In this document: positions 1 to 7,353 of the stretch, piece by piece
Layout of the letters: the number at the start of each line of letters is the position of its first letter
How positions within the stretch are numbered: the first letter of the stretch is position 1
Source of the DNA: UBA1413 sp964472165
Lineage (GTDB): Bacteria > Bacteroidota > Bacteroidia > Bacteroidales > Prolixibacteraceae
Assembly: GCA_964472165.1 (NCBI GenBank)
Contig: CAYYJE010000029.1
Coordinates: 1-31,038 of the forward strand
Length of the DNA stretch: 31,038 nucleotides
Reading direction: 5' to 3'
Translations under genes and position numbers: made by a program
Notes under the pieces: generated by a model
What the model was told of the DNA's origin: nothing
Database searches by the model: none
Seen by the model: the letters and a program-made list of their open reading frames with translations, nothing else

Positions 1-891
1 AGGGTAGGAGACCCCGTTGAATTTGGTGGTATGTCGGCGGTTCCACAATTTCTTCACTTGCACGGCATTTCCCGCCCTGTCGTAGGCCATCAACTCTGAA
101 GGAATCACGGTATACGCCAGGCGGGTACCGGTAAATCCCGCTGTTTTCGATAAACTCCGGAATTCAATGGCCACCTTCTGTGCATTCTCAACCTCGTAAA
201 TGGAGTGGGGGATGGTTTCATCCCTGATAAAGGCCTCGTAGGCGGCATCGAATAAAATGATGCTTTTATGTTCAAGGGCATAATCGACCCACTTCTTCAG
301 CTCCTCCCTGGTAGCCACCGCACCGGTCGGATTATTTGGGTAACAGAGGAAGATCAGATCGGGAATTTCTGAGGGCAGCTGCGGAATGAAATTGTTTTCC
401 GCCGAACAGGGAAGGTAAATGATCCCTTCGTAATAGCCGTTTTGTTGGATCTGTCCGGTTTTCCCCGACATGACCGTGGTGTCGGCATATACCGGATAAA
501 CAGGGTCGCAAATGGCTATTTTGTTGTCGTTGCCGAAAATTTCCTGGATGTTTCCCGTATCACATTTCGATCCGTCGGAAATAAAAATATCGTCGGGAGA
601 AACGGAAGCCCCCCTGCTTCTGAATGCATGTTCAGCAATGGCCTCTCTGAGAAATCCATATCCCTGTTCGGGCCCGTACCCTTTGAAAGTTGATTTCCGG
701 GACATTTCGTCCACCCCTTCGCGAAATGCTTTGATTACTGCAGGAGTAAGGGGTTGGGTGACATCACCGATTCCCATCCTGATTACTTTTTTGTCGGGAT
801 GCGAAGTGACAAACTCATTCACACGACGCCCGATTTCCGGGAAAAGATAGCCTGCCGCCAGCTTCAGGTAATTCTCGTTGATCAATGCCAT
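1..891 (-). CDS. dapL: LL-diaminopimelate aminotransferase, 3' end cut by window edge
   Basis: PLP-dependent class I/II aminotransferase that converts tetrahydrodipicolinate plus glutamate directly to LL-diaminopimelate, bypassing the succinylase/acetylase steps of lysine and peptidoglycan precursor synthesis. The visible 297 codons start MALINENYLKLAAGYLFPEI, typical of DapL. They contain the substrate loop GIGDVTQPL (about residues 41-49), the CYPNNPTGA strand, and the PLP-lysine motif SLSKTAGFTGTR with K249 as the likely Schiff-base lysine. About 110 C-terminal residues lie beyond base 1. The start is the first ATG after a TAnnTTTG promoter box. It is divergent from lysA with 164 bp between, so the two lysine genes share a control region. 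The DapL family is known from plants, Chlamydia and Bacteroidota. The call is firm; only the missing C-terminus is unchecked. Confidence 0.95.
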   Translation of the reverse strand, partial: MALINENYLKLAAGYLFPEIGRRVNEFVTSHPDKKVIRMGIGDVTQPLTPAVIKAFREGVDEMSRKSTFKGYGPEQGYGFLREAIAEHAFRSRGASVSPDDIFISDGSKCDTGNIQEIFGNDNKIAICDPVYPVYADTTVMSGKTGQIQQNGYYEGIIYLPCSAENNFIPQLPSEIPDLIFLCYPNNPTGAVATREELKKWVDYALEHKSIILFDAAYEAFIRDETIPHSIYEVENAQKVAIEFRSLSKTAGFTGTRLAYTVIPSELMAYDRAGNAVQVKKLWNRRHTTKFNGVSYP

Positions 892-913
892 TACAGAAAT
901 TTTACGGTTTCTG

Positions 914-921
914 CAAAGATA
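914..921 (-). promoter_or_regulatory. Bacteroidota -7 promoter box for dapL
   Basis: On the minus strand this reads TATCTTTG, a full match to TAnnTTTG, 22 nt upstream of the dapL ATG. I see no well-spaced -33 TTG partner. The position and perfect match make it the likely promoter core. Confidence 0.6.
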
Positions 922-1031
922 TAACAAAATGATCCCGCTCTTTTTCCTTCTCAATTCTTTACTGTTTATTAATATTCTCCTTCATTTACTTTCATCTTGT
1001 CGAATTTTAACGGGGTGGTTACTCAATTTTA

Positions 1032-1039
1032 TACCTTTG
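1032..1039 (+). promoter_or_regulatory. Bacteroidota -7 promoter box for lysA
   Basis: TACCTTTG matches TAnnTTTG exactly, 16 nt before the GTG and 25 nt before the first ATG of lysA. The predicted transcript would have a very short leader. It lies back to back with the dapL box in the same intergenic region. Confidence 0.6.
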
Positions 1040-1055
1040 TCAGTTACAGCGAAAT

Positions 1056-2330
1056 GTGAAAAAGATGACTCAGAAAAAACTGCCTTTCACAAAGGCGGAA
1101 CTTGAAAAAATCGAGGAGAAATATCCGACTCCCTTTCACGTATATGACGAAAAGGGAATTCGGGAATTTGCCCGTAAATTCCGGGAAGCATTTTCCTGGA
1201 ATGAAGGTTTTGTGGAATATTATGCCATTAAAGCCGCACCAAATCCCTATCTGATGAAAATACTGAGGCAGGAGGGTTTTGGTATTGATTGCAGTTCGCT
1301 GGCTGAACTGGAATTGGCCGACAGTGTTGGGATGCGGGGTGATGAAATTATGTTCACCAGCAATGATACCCCAGCCTGTGAATTTGTCAAAGCCAGGGAG
1401 TTGGGTGCAATCATCAACCTGGATGACATTACCCACATTGAGTATCTTGAAAAACATGCTGGTTTGCCGGAAACCCTCTGTTTCAGGTACAATCCGGGAA
1501 GTCTCAAGGAGGGAAATCTCATCATCGGCCACCCTGAAGAGGCCAAGTACGGACTTACCCGCGGGCAGATGTTTGAAGCCTACCGGGTTGCCAGGGAAAA
1601 GGGAGTGAAGCATTTCGGAATTCATACCATGGTGGCCTCCAATGAGCTGGACCCGGATTATTTTGTGGAGACGGCTGAAATTCTTTTTCATCTGATCCGT
1701 GAAATATCCGATAAACTGGGAATACACATTGAATTTGCCAATCTGGGGGGTGGAATCGGTATTCCTTACCGCCCGGATCAGCAGCCGGTTGACCTGGAAC
1801 GGATGAGCCGTGGTATTCGCAAAGCCTATGATGAAATTATCGTGTCCAACCATTTGAAACCCCTCAGGCTCAATTTCGAATCGGGGAGGGCAGTGACCGG
1901 GCCTTTTGGTTTTTTGGTCACACGGGTTTTACATGTCAAAGATACCTACAAACAATTTGCCGGCCTTGATGCCTGTATGGTAAACCTGATGCGGCCGGCA
2001 TTGTACGGAGCCTATCACCACATCACCGTGATGGGGAAAGAGAATTTCCCCGCCCGCAGAAAATATGACGTCACCGGTTCGCTGTGTGAAAATAACGACA
2101 AATTTGCCATTGACAGGGAATTGCCTGAAATTCAGCCCGGTGACCTGGTGGTCATTCACGACACCGGGGCGCATGGCCATGCCATGGGATTTAACTACAA
2201 TGGCAAATTGAAATCTGCGGAATTGCTGCTGCGTGAGGACCTAAGCGTAGTGGAAATCAGAAGGGCGGAAACCCTTGATGACTACTTTGCGACGCTCGAT
2301 TTTCAGGGTCTGGCTGCTTTTAAGGTGTAA
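1056..2330 (+). CDS. lysA: Diaminopimelate decarboxylase
   Basis: Fold type III PLP enzyme that decarboxylates meso-diaminopimelate to L-lysine in the cytoplasm. The order is an alanine-racemase-like barrel and then a C-terminal beta domain. Visible motifs are YYAIKA with PLP lysine K59, GIDCSSLAELELA, the glycine-rich phosphate loop LGGGIGIPYRP, ESGRAVTGPFG, and the dimer-interface motif SLCENNDKFA with its Cys, followed by HDTGAHGHAMGFNYNG. The usual HIGSQ motif is replaced by IHTMVAS and CESGD by CENND, marking a divergent LysA subfamily that is nevertheless collinear over its whole 424 residues. The start given is GTG at 1056; ATG at 1065 (three codons later) is equally possible. The opposite strand carries dapL. 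Downstream genes follow after 68 nt. An alternative is a relaxed-specificity amino-acid decarboxylase, but the dapL context favours lysine synthesis. Confidence 0.9.
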   Translation: MKKMTQKKLPFTKAELEKIEEKYPTPFHVYDEKGIREFARKFREAFSWNEGFVEYYAIKAAPNPYLMKILRQEGFGIDCSSLAELELADSVGMRGDEIMFTSNDTPACEFVKARELGAIINLDDITHIEYLEKHAGLPETLCFRYNPGSLKEGNLIIGHPEEAKYGLTRGQMFEAYRVAREKGVKHFGIHTMVASNELDPDYFVETAEILFHLIREISDKLGIHIEFANLGGGIGIPYRPDQQPVDLERMSRGIRKAYDEIIVSNHLKPLRLNFESGRAVTGPFGFLVTRVLHVKDTYKQFAGLDACMVNLMRPALYGAYHHITVMGKENFPARRKYDVTGSLCENNDKFAIDRELPEIQPGDLVVIHDTGAHGHAMGFNYNGKLKSAELLLREDLSVVEIRRAETLDDYFATLDFQGLAAFKV

Positions 2331-2398
2331 TCGGAAAGATCAAAACAGGCCAGGCTGCCTCTTCAGGGAAGCAGCACACACAGAATGGGATACGCAAA

Positions 2399-3523
2399 AT
2401 GAGAATAGGATTTGATGCAAAACGGGCATTTCTGAACAAGGCCGGGTTGGGGAATTATAGCCGGAATACCCTGGCCGGATTGAATAAATACTTTCCGCAA
2501 AATCAGTACGTTTTATTTACTCCGGAGGTGCAATCAGGCCTGTTTAAGGAGCATCTCTTTTTTGAGACGGTGGCTCCCGACAATAAGTTGAAGAGGTTGT
2601 TCAATTCTTACTGGCGGGCTTTCCTGCTCACGGGAGAAATCAACCGGAATAACCTGGACCTATTCCACGGACTGAGCAACGAACTCCCCGCAGGGATTCA
2701 CAAAAGCAAAGTTCCGGCGGTGGTGACCATCCATGACCTGATTTTTCTCAATCTTCCCGGATTGTACAGGACGCTCGACAGAAAAATCTACTTCCGCAAG
2801 GTTAAATATGCCTGCGAAGCAGCTCAGCGAATCATTGCCACAAGCAAACAAACCCGGAACGATCTGATTTACCACCTGGGTGTCGGTGAAGAGAAAATTG
2901 AAGTGATTTACCAGAGTATTTCGGAGCGGTTTTTTATGGGTCACTACATCGAAGAGGTCGATACGGTGTTGAAAAGGTATAAACTCCCCGGGAATTTCAT
3001 CCTGACTGTGGGCACCATAGAGGAAAGGAAAAACCAGTTGGGTGTATTGCATGCGCTCCATCGTTCAGGGCTCGACATGCCATATGTGATTGTGGGAAAA
3101 CCCACCCTCTATATGGAGCAGATCATCGGTTATGCAGAAAAGCATCATCTCCGCGACCGGTTGTTTATTCTGACCAATGTTCCCGATTTTGATCTGCCAG
3201 CATTGTATCAGAAAGCCAGCTGTATGGTTTATCTTTCACATTATGAAGGATTCGGACTTCCTATCATCGAAGCCATGGCTTGCGGTTGTCCGGTGATTAC
3301 CTCTTCGGTCTCTTCACTTCCTGAAATTGGGGGTGATGCAGCCCTTTATTGCAATCCCAATGACCAGGAGGCGGTAGAAAGGACGATTCTCAAGGTGGTC
3401 GAAAATCCTGCTCTTGCAAGGGATATGTCACAAAAGGGAAAAAAGAGGGCCCGGACATTTCATCCGGAAGGCCGGATCGAGGCGCTGATGGCCTTTTATC
3501 AAAATGTGGTGGGGAATGAATGA
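2399..3523 (+). CDS. Glycosyltransferase family 4 protein
   Basis: GT-B fold retaining glycosyltransferase of 374 residues that would transfer a sugar from a nucleotide-sugar donor to a glycan or lipid-linked acceptor on the cytoplasmic side of the inner membrane. The N-terminal half begins MRIGFDAKRAF with the acceptor-side loop KAGLGNYSRN. The C-terminal donor domain starts near residue 200 with ILTVGTIEERKN. It contains the EX7E signature YEGFGLPIIEAMACGCPVI (E283 and E291), then SSLPEIGGDAALYCNP. No signal peptide or membrane segment is visible. The gene follows lysA after 68 nt and overlaps the next gene by 8 nt if the chosen start there is right. With no other polysaccharide gene nearby, the sugar and acceptor cannot be named. 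Confidence 0.85.
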   Translation: MRIGFDAKRAFLNKAGLGNYSRNTLAGLNKYFPQNQYVLFTPEVQSGLFKEHLFFETVAPDNKLKRLFNSYWRAFLLTGEINRNNLDLFHGLSNELPAGIHKSKVPAVVTIHDLIFLNLPGLYRTLDRKIYFRKVKYACEAAQRIIATSKQTRNDLIYHLGVGEEKIEVIYQSISERFFMGHYIEEVDTVLKRYKLPGNFILTVGTIEERKNQLGVLHALHRSGLDMPYVIVGKPTLYMEQIIGYAEKHHLRDRLFILTNVPDFDLPALYQKASCMVYLSHYEGFGLPIIEAMACGCPVITSSVSSLPEIGGDAALYCNPNDQEAVERTILKVVENPALARDMSQKGKKRARTFHPEGRIEALMAFYQNVVGNE

Positions 3524-4079
3524 AGATTTGATCAAGGCACTGGAAGTACTCCGTAACGGAGGTGTAATTCTCTATCCGACCGATACGGTGTGGGGTTTGG
3601 GATGCGATGCCACCAACGAAGAGGCGGTGGAGCGGATTTACCGGATCAAGCGGCGGACCGACAAAAAAAGCATGCTGGTCCTGATGGAGAATCCGGCCCT
3701 TTTAGAGAGATATGCCGGTGAGGTTCCCGAAGTGGCATACGACCTCGTGGAAATCACGGTCACTCCGCTTACCATCATCTACCCCAAAGGAAAAAACCTG
3801 GCGGCGAACCTGCTCGCCGATGATGGAAGTATAGGAATCCGGTTCACCAAAGAATCCTTTTCACGGGAATTGATATACAGGTTTCGTAAACCTTTGGTTT
3901 CCACTTCTGCCAATATAAGCGGTCAGCCCGCTCCTGCCGTGTTTGATGAAATTTCTGATGAAATCATTTCAGCGGTTGATTATGCGGTTAACTACCGGAG
4001 GGATGATCAAACGCCGTCGCGACCTTCATCCATCATTAAGTTGGGATCGGGAGGAGAAATTGAAATTATCCGTCTATAA
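3516..4079 (+). CDS. tsaC: L-threonylcarbamoyladenylate synthase family protein (TsaC/Sua5/YrdC)
   Basis: Makes threonylcarbamoyl-AMP from threonine, bicarbonate and ATP, the first step of t6A37 modification of ANN-decoding tRNAs. The protein is 187 residues, the short YrdC/TsaC form without the Sua5 C-terminal domain. Motifs are VILYPTDTVWGLGCDATN (17-34), the nucleotide-binding KRRTDKKSM (45-53), TPLTII (83-88), STSANISG (129-136) and SRPSSII (168-174). I chose ATG at 3516, which overlaps the end of the glycosyltransferase gene and follows a GGTGGGGA purine run. An in-frame ATG four codons earlier (3504) is possible. TsaB, TsaD and TsaE are not in this window. YciO-type paralogues look similar, so the precise enzyme is slightly uncertain. 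Confidence 0.85.
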   Translation: MNEDLIKALEVLRNGGVILYPTDTVWGLGCDATNEEAVERIYRIKRRTDKKSMLVLMENPALLERYAGEVPEVAYDLVEITVTPLTIIYPKGKNLAANLLADDGSIGIRFTKESFSRELIYRFRKPLVSTSANISGQPAPAVFDEISDEIISAVDYAVNYRRDDQTPSRPSSIIKLGSGGEIEIIRL

Positions 4080-4109
4080 AAAAGGTTGTCTGCAAAGACA
4101 ACCTTTTTT
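4078..4109. terminator. Bidirectional intrinsic terminator between tsaC and mscL
   Basis: A perfect 14-bp stem (4078-4091 with 4096-4109) closed by a GCAA tetraloop. A-tract and T-tract flanks are built into the stem, so it can stop transcription from both sides. It begins inside the tsaC stop codon and ends 15 nt before the mscL stop codon, where the two genes converge. Confidence 0.9.
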
Positions 4110-4124
4110 ATGGATTCCACTTTT

Positions 4125-4526
4125 TTACTTCTTCGCAAGCAGATCACGGATCTCGGTGAGAAGCGTTTCTTCTTTTGTAGGAGCAGGAGGAGGAGCAGGA
4201 GCCTCAACTTCCTTCTTTTTCAGGGAGTTCAGCGCTTTAATAACCAAAAAGATCACCAGCGCCACAATGATGAAATCAATGAGGGTGTTGATCCATGCCC
4301 CGTAGTTGAGGGTTACAGCAGGCACTTCACCGACTGCATCTTTCAACAGAATCTTCAGGTCGGCAAAATTGACCCCACCCAACAATACCCCTATGGGTGG
4401 CATGATGATGTCGTTGACAAAGGAAGTAACGATTTTCCCGAAGGCACCGCCGATGACCACTGCAACCGCCAAATCAACCACATTGCCTTTCATGGCAAAT
4501 TCCTTGAATTCTTTTAACATTCCCAT
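4125..4526 (-). CDS. mscL: Large-conductance mechanosensitive channel
   Basis: Homopentameric inner-membrane channel that opens under membrane tension to release solutes on hypo-osmotic shock. The protein is 133 residues, normal for the family. It has an amphipathic N-terminus (MGMLKEFKEFAMKGN), TM1 at about 14-44 with NVVDLAVAVVIGGAFGKIV and the conserved VNDIIMPPIG, a periplasmic loop, TM2 at about 77-100, a KKK cluster, a Pro/Ala-rich linker and the C-terminal bundle helix EETLLTEIRDLLAKK. It stands alone: it converges with tsaC and its upstream region (201 bp) faces the thioesterase gene. No clean TAnnTTTG box is visible in that region on this strand. Confidence 0.97.
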   Translation of the reverse strand: MGMLKEFKEFAMKGNVVDLAVAVVIGGAFGKIVTSFVNDIIMPPIGVLLGGVNFADLKILLKDAVGEVPAVTLNYGAWINTLIDFIIVALVIFLVIKALNSLKKKEVEAPAPPPAPTKEETLLTEIRDLLAKK

Positions 4527-4727
4527 AAAGTTTGTTTTTAAGTTATTGTTTGAATTGAATTTTAAATTAATGCTAAACTAATTGTTTTTTTGGATTGTTA
4601 AACGATTGTGTCCAATAAATTAAACCCGGGAGGGTTAAACTCTCTTAAAGGCAAATTGTCACAAAAATTTATTTTTCTTTGCTGATTCATTTTCCATAAA
4701 GATGAGCTCATTTAATACTGTCAGCCA

Positions 4728-5153
4728 ATGAATTTTTACCATGTGCTTCCCCTTCAAATCAGATTTAATGACATCGACCTGGCCCAGCATGTCAATAATT
4801 CTGTTTATCAGGAATATTTCGATCTTGGACGGTTAAGCTATTTTGAAGCGGTGATGGGGACAACCCTTGCTTTCGATGGATTGTCGATGGTAATAGCCAG
4901 TTTTAGGGTCGATTTCTTTTTACCGGTATTTCTGTCCGACAAAATATTTGTCCGGACCAAGGTCGTTTCCACTGGCAATAAAAGTCTTGAAATGGTTCAG
5001 CAGATTGTGGGTGAAGGCGATTCAGCTCCCCGGGCAGAAGCAACGACGATCATGGTTTGTTACAACTATGGAACACAGGCATCTGAAGTGCTTCCTGAAG
5101 CATGGAAAAGTGCTTTCTCTCTTTTTGAACACCATGAGATAGTCTCCAGATAA
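4728..5153 (+). CDS. Acyl-CoA thioesterase, hotdog fold (YbgC/4HBT family)
   Basis: Single hotdog domain of 141 residues. The signature LQIRFNDIDLAQHVNNSVYQ (9-28) holds the catalytic-type Asp (D15 or D17) and the HVNN turn that opens the long central helix; EYFDLGRLSYFE follows. Such enzymes hydrolyse short- or medium-chain acyl-CoA or 4-hydroxybenzoyl-CoA-like thioesters. The substrate cannot be read from the sequence, and there is no tol-pal neighbour to suggest the YbgC role. The C-terminal strand IMVCYNYGTQ is usual for the family. The gene is monocistronic and ends only 4 nt from the rimM stop codon on the other strand. Confidence 0.8.
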   Translation: MNFYHVLPLQIRFNDIDLAQHVNNSVYQEYFDLGRLSYFEAVMGTTLAFDGLSMVIASFRVDFFLPVFLSDKIFVRTKVVSTGNKSLEMVQQIVGEGDSAPRAEATTIMVCYNYGTQASEVLPEAWKSAFSLFEHHEIVSR

Positions 5154-5157
5154 GGCG

Positions 5158-5688
5158 TCAGAGGTCAAGAAGCCCCTCTGCTATCGAAAGTGTGAGTTGT
5201 TTTTGCAGGGCGTCGGCGTGAATGAACAATTCCTGATGATAGGGTACCAACCTCTCCCCTGAGGGAGTTTTTACGGTAAAAACCAGGTTGCCTGAATAAT
5301 TATCTTCACCGGTAATGGTCCCGATGAATACAGATTCCGGACTTATGATGTCGTAGCCTACCCATCCCGGAGAAGTATCCTGCCCCTCAGGTTGAATGAT
5401 CTGGTCAGGGGTAAGGTAAACCTCACTGCCGCATAGTTTTTTGGCTGCAATGTCGTCATCAATCCAATCCAGATCGACAAGTGCAGTTCCCTGGGCGATG
5501 ATCCGGATTCCATCAGGTTGAACAAACCAAGGCACTGGCAATCCGTCATTCTCAACCAGCACATATTTGGCCTGTTCCAGCGAGGCTTCCATTTCCCCTT
5601 CGAAATGAAGTACAATCCTTCCGCTGATCCCGTGAGGTTTCAGGAAGGTTCCTATTTTGATGCAGTTTTCAGGATTTAACAGGTCCAT
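5158..5688 (-). CDS. rimM: Ribosome maturation factor RimM
   Basis: Binds ribosomal protein S19 and helps assemble the head of the 30S subunit; needed for efficient 16S rRNA processing. The protein is 176 residues, as usual. The N-terminal RimM beta-barrel opens with CIKIGTFLKPHGISGRIVLH (9-28). The C-terminal PRC-barrel domain starts near residue 107 with PGWVGYDII and includes FIGTITGEDNYSGNLVF and LVPYHQELF. It is the second gene of an rpsP-rimM unit, 141 nt after rpsP, with a stable hairpin in the gap. trmD and rplS, which follow in many other phyla, are absent here. Confidence 0.93.
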   Translation of the reverse strand: MDLLNPENCIKIGTFLKPHGISGRIVLHFEGEMEASLEQAKYVLVENDGLPVPWFVQPDGIRIIAQGTALVDLDWIDDDIAAKKLCGSEVYLTPDQIIQPEGQDTSPGWVGYDIISPESVFIGTITGEDNYSGNLVFTVKTPSGERLVPYHQELFIHADALQKQLTLSIAEGLLDL

Positions 5689-5727
5689 TGTTATTGTTTA
5701 TAACGGTCAGATTTTTGAAGAGAAAGA

Positions 5728-5756
5728 GAATGCCACCCCTGTATGGAGTGGCATTC
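5728..5756 (-). terminator. Hairpin between rpsP and rimM, possible attenuator
   Basis: A 9-bp perfect stem (5728-5736 with 5748-5756), extended by two more G-C pairs past one mismatch, with a 5-nt loop. On the minus strand it is followed by a pyrimidine-rich tract (TCTCTTTCTCTT) rather than a pure T run. Partial termination or mRNA-end protection would lower rimM relative to S16. It could also be a processing site. Confidence 0.5.
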
Positions 5757-5829
5757 CCGGAAATGTAACAAAATTTTTCTGAATTCAGGCATGCACTTTT
5801 CCCGTTGGCTCTGCCGCAGGGAGTAAAGA

Positions 5830-6393
5830 TTATGCTTCCGTGGTTTCGGTGGGAGCATCTTCCGCGGGGGCTTCCCCTTCAGCTTCGGGGGTTGCCTGGG
5901 CTTCAGCGGCTTTGGCGGAAGCTTCACGGGCCAGTTCTGCCTTGCGGGCAGCCAGGGCTGCAGCACGCTCACTATTTACCTTCGCTTCGGCTTCCAGAAG
6001 TGCGTTGCGGCTTTTATCCGCATCTTTCATCAGGTTATCTTTCTTTGCCTGAACCTTGGCTTCCTTTTCTGTCAGCCAGGCCTGAAACCGTTTTTCTGCT
6101 TCTTCCTCATTGAAAGAACCTTTCTTTACACCACCATTCAGATGTTTTTTATAGAGCACACCTTTGTACGACAAAATTGCACGTACAGTGTCGGTCGGTT
6201 GTGCGCCTTTTTCAAGCCAATCAACGGCTTTGTCAAATTCGAGATCTATGGTAGCAGGATTTGTGTTGGGATTGTATGAACCAATCCTTTCAATATACCT
6301 GCCATCTCGTGGCGCCCTGCTATTTGCTACCACAATGTGGTAGAAAGCAAATCTTTTGCGGCCATGCCGCGCGAGTCTAATTTTAACTGCCAT
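5830..6393 (-). CDS. rpsP: 30S ribosomal protein S16 with long Ala/Glu-rich tail
   Basis: Small-subunit ribosomal protein that stabilises the 5' domain of 16S rRNA. Residues 1-85 are canonical S16: MAVKIRLARHGRKRFAFYHI, VVANSRAPRDGRYIERIGSY, then YNPNTNPA and a C-terminal KPTDTVRAILSYKGVL-like segment. The protein continues to 187 residues, whereas S16 is usually about 80-90. The extension is a charged helix (EEEAEKRFQAWLTEKEAK and on), then low-complexity Ala/Glu/Thr ending ETTEA. Extended S16 tails occur in Bacteroidota. The start is fixed by the conserved MAVKIR; the frame stays open further upstream, but that part is non-coding and holds the promoter. It leads the rpsP-rimM unit. Confidence 0.97.
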   Translation of the reverse strand: MAVKIRLARHGRKRFAFYHIVVANSRAPRDGRYIERIGSYNPNTNPATIDLEFDKAVDWLEKGAQPTDTVRAILSYKGVLYKKHLNGGVKKGSFNEEEAEKRFQAWLTEKEAKVQAKKDNLMKDADKSRNALLEAEAKVNSERAAALAARKAELAREASAKAAEAQATPEAEGEAPAEDAPTETTEA

Positions 6394-6425
6394 AATTTTC
6401 TCTGTTCTTTTCGAAAAATGTGGCG

Positions 6426-6433
6426 CAAAGATA
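6426..6433 (-). promoter_or_regulatory. Bacteroidota -7 promoter box for rpsP
   Basis: The minus strand reads TATCTTTG, a perfect TAnnTTTG, 32 nt upstream of the rpsP ATG. A TTTTG lies about 16 nt further upstream (6450-6453 region), slightly closer than the usual -33 spacing. Confidence 0.6.
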
Positions 6434-6610
6434 ATCGTTTTCTTCTTTACAAAATCCTGATATGGCGGATTTATGCCCCCTTCAACAGGAAAATTCTCCT
6501 GTTTTACTTTATTTTGCACTTTTTTAAAACCAAAACGCAACCTTTCTGCGTTATATATATCATTAAGTATGCCTTCAGAAGGCTTGATTCATTAACTTTA
6601 ATTTATTGAT

Positions 6611-7324
6611 ATGAGAAGTTCGTTAAGTATAAAAATTCTGTGGTTGTTGATTACCAGTCTGTTTTTTGTTTCCTGTTTCAAAGATGAGGTAGACTATGTG
6701 GGTTACGGCGATGCCTATGTCATTGTCGAGAAATCGGGAGAAAATGTGGTTAAGGGACTGGGATTGCATGCCTTCTCTTACTCCGATTTTTCAGCAGTAA
6801 AAGTAGCTTTACCCGGCAGTTCTGCGGACACTATTCAGATGACCTCTTACCTGGGGTACAAACAGGATTATTTCTGGGAGACCCCGGATGAAGAGTTTGG
6901 AACAACAACACCGCCGGCAGGTGACTATGTCTTCAGTGCTGTTTTTGCAGATGGCCATAAACTTGTTTTCTCCAATAAACTCACCAGTGCTACCATTCTG
7001 CCCCCTCTGATTAAAATGGCGGAGTATGTAGTCTCGGGAGAAAAAGTGGATACCGAGTGGGAAATTGTCAGCAATGCTGATATTTACAACGTCAAGCTGA
7101 TCAATGATGAAGAGAAAGTAATTTATGTTTCCCCTGAATTAAATGCATTTGCGACCAACTGGTCATTTGGAAAAAATACGAACGGATGGCAGACAAACGT
7201 ATACCCTGTAACCGGACAAATCCTGAAAGTTGTCGTCACCGCTTATCTGGTGGAAGATGGCAACTCGATGGGCAGGTTGCAGGCCATATCCCGTTCGGAA
7301 AGCCAGATTGTCTGGGGCAATTAA
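6611..7324 (+). CDS. Putative surface lipoprotein of unknown function
   Basis: I do not recognise this 237-residue protein. It has a lipoprotein signal peptide, with a hydrophobic core and lipobox FFVSC giving Cys22 as the lipidated residue. The next residues are FKDEVD, a Lys followed by acidic residues, which resembles the lipoprotein export signal that sends Bacteroidota lipoproteins to the cell surface. The rest is beta-rich with no catalytic motif visible: two similar-sized halves, the second starting near residue 130 (PPLIKMAEYVVSGEKVDTEW) and looking like a fibronectin-like beta-sandwich strand pattern. It stands alone, divergent from rpsP and convergent with ruvC. A 7-of-8 match to TAnnTTTG (6593-6600) sits very close to the ATG. 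Confidence 0.75.
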   Translation: MRSSLSIKILWLLITSLFFVSCFKDEVDYVGYGDAYVIVEKSGENVVKGLGLHAFSYSDFSAVKVALPGSSADTIQMTSYLGYKQDYFWETPDEEFGTTTPPAGDYVFSAVFADGHKLVFSNKLTSATILPPLIKMAEYVVSGEKVDTEWEIVSNADIYNVKLINDEEKVIYVSPELNAFATNWSFGKNTNGWQTNVYPVTGQILKVVVTAYLVEDGNSMGRLQAISRSESQIVWGN

Positions 7325-7353
7325 TCCCTTCAATCCGCCGAGGTATCAGTGGG

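Noticed and set aside
878..1105. 75-codon hydrophobic frame across the dapL/lysA intergenic region
   Set aside because: It overlaps both gene starts and both promoter boxes; the apparent hydrophobicity comes from T-rich promoter DNA.
1044..1853. 269-codon open frame antisense to lysA
   Set aside because: It runs opposite a complete, motif-rich lysA; the translated product has no recognisable domain and is a mirror of lysA codon use.
4527..4727. Small RNA between mscL and the thioesterase gene
   Set aside because: Only a 5-bp AACCC/GGGTT hairpin is seen; no promoter box or T-run to define a transcript.
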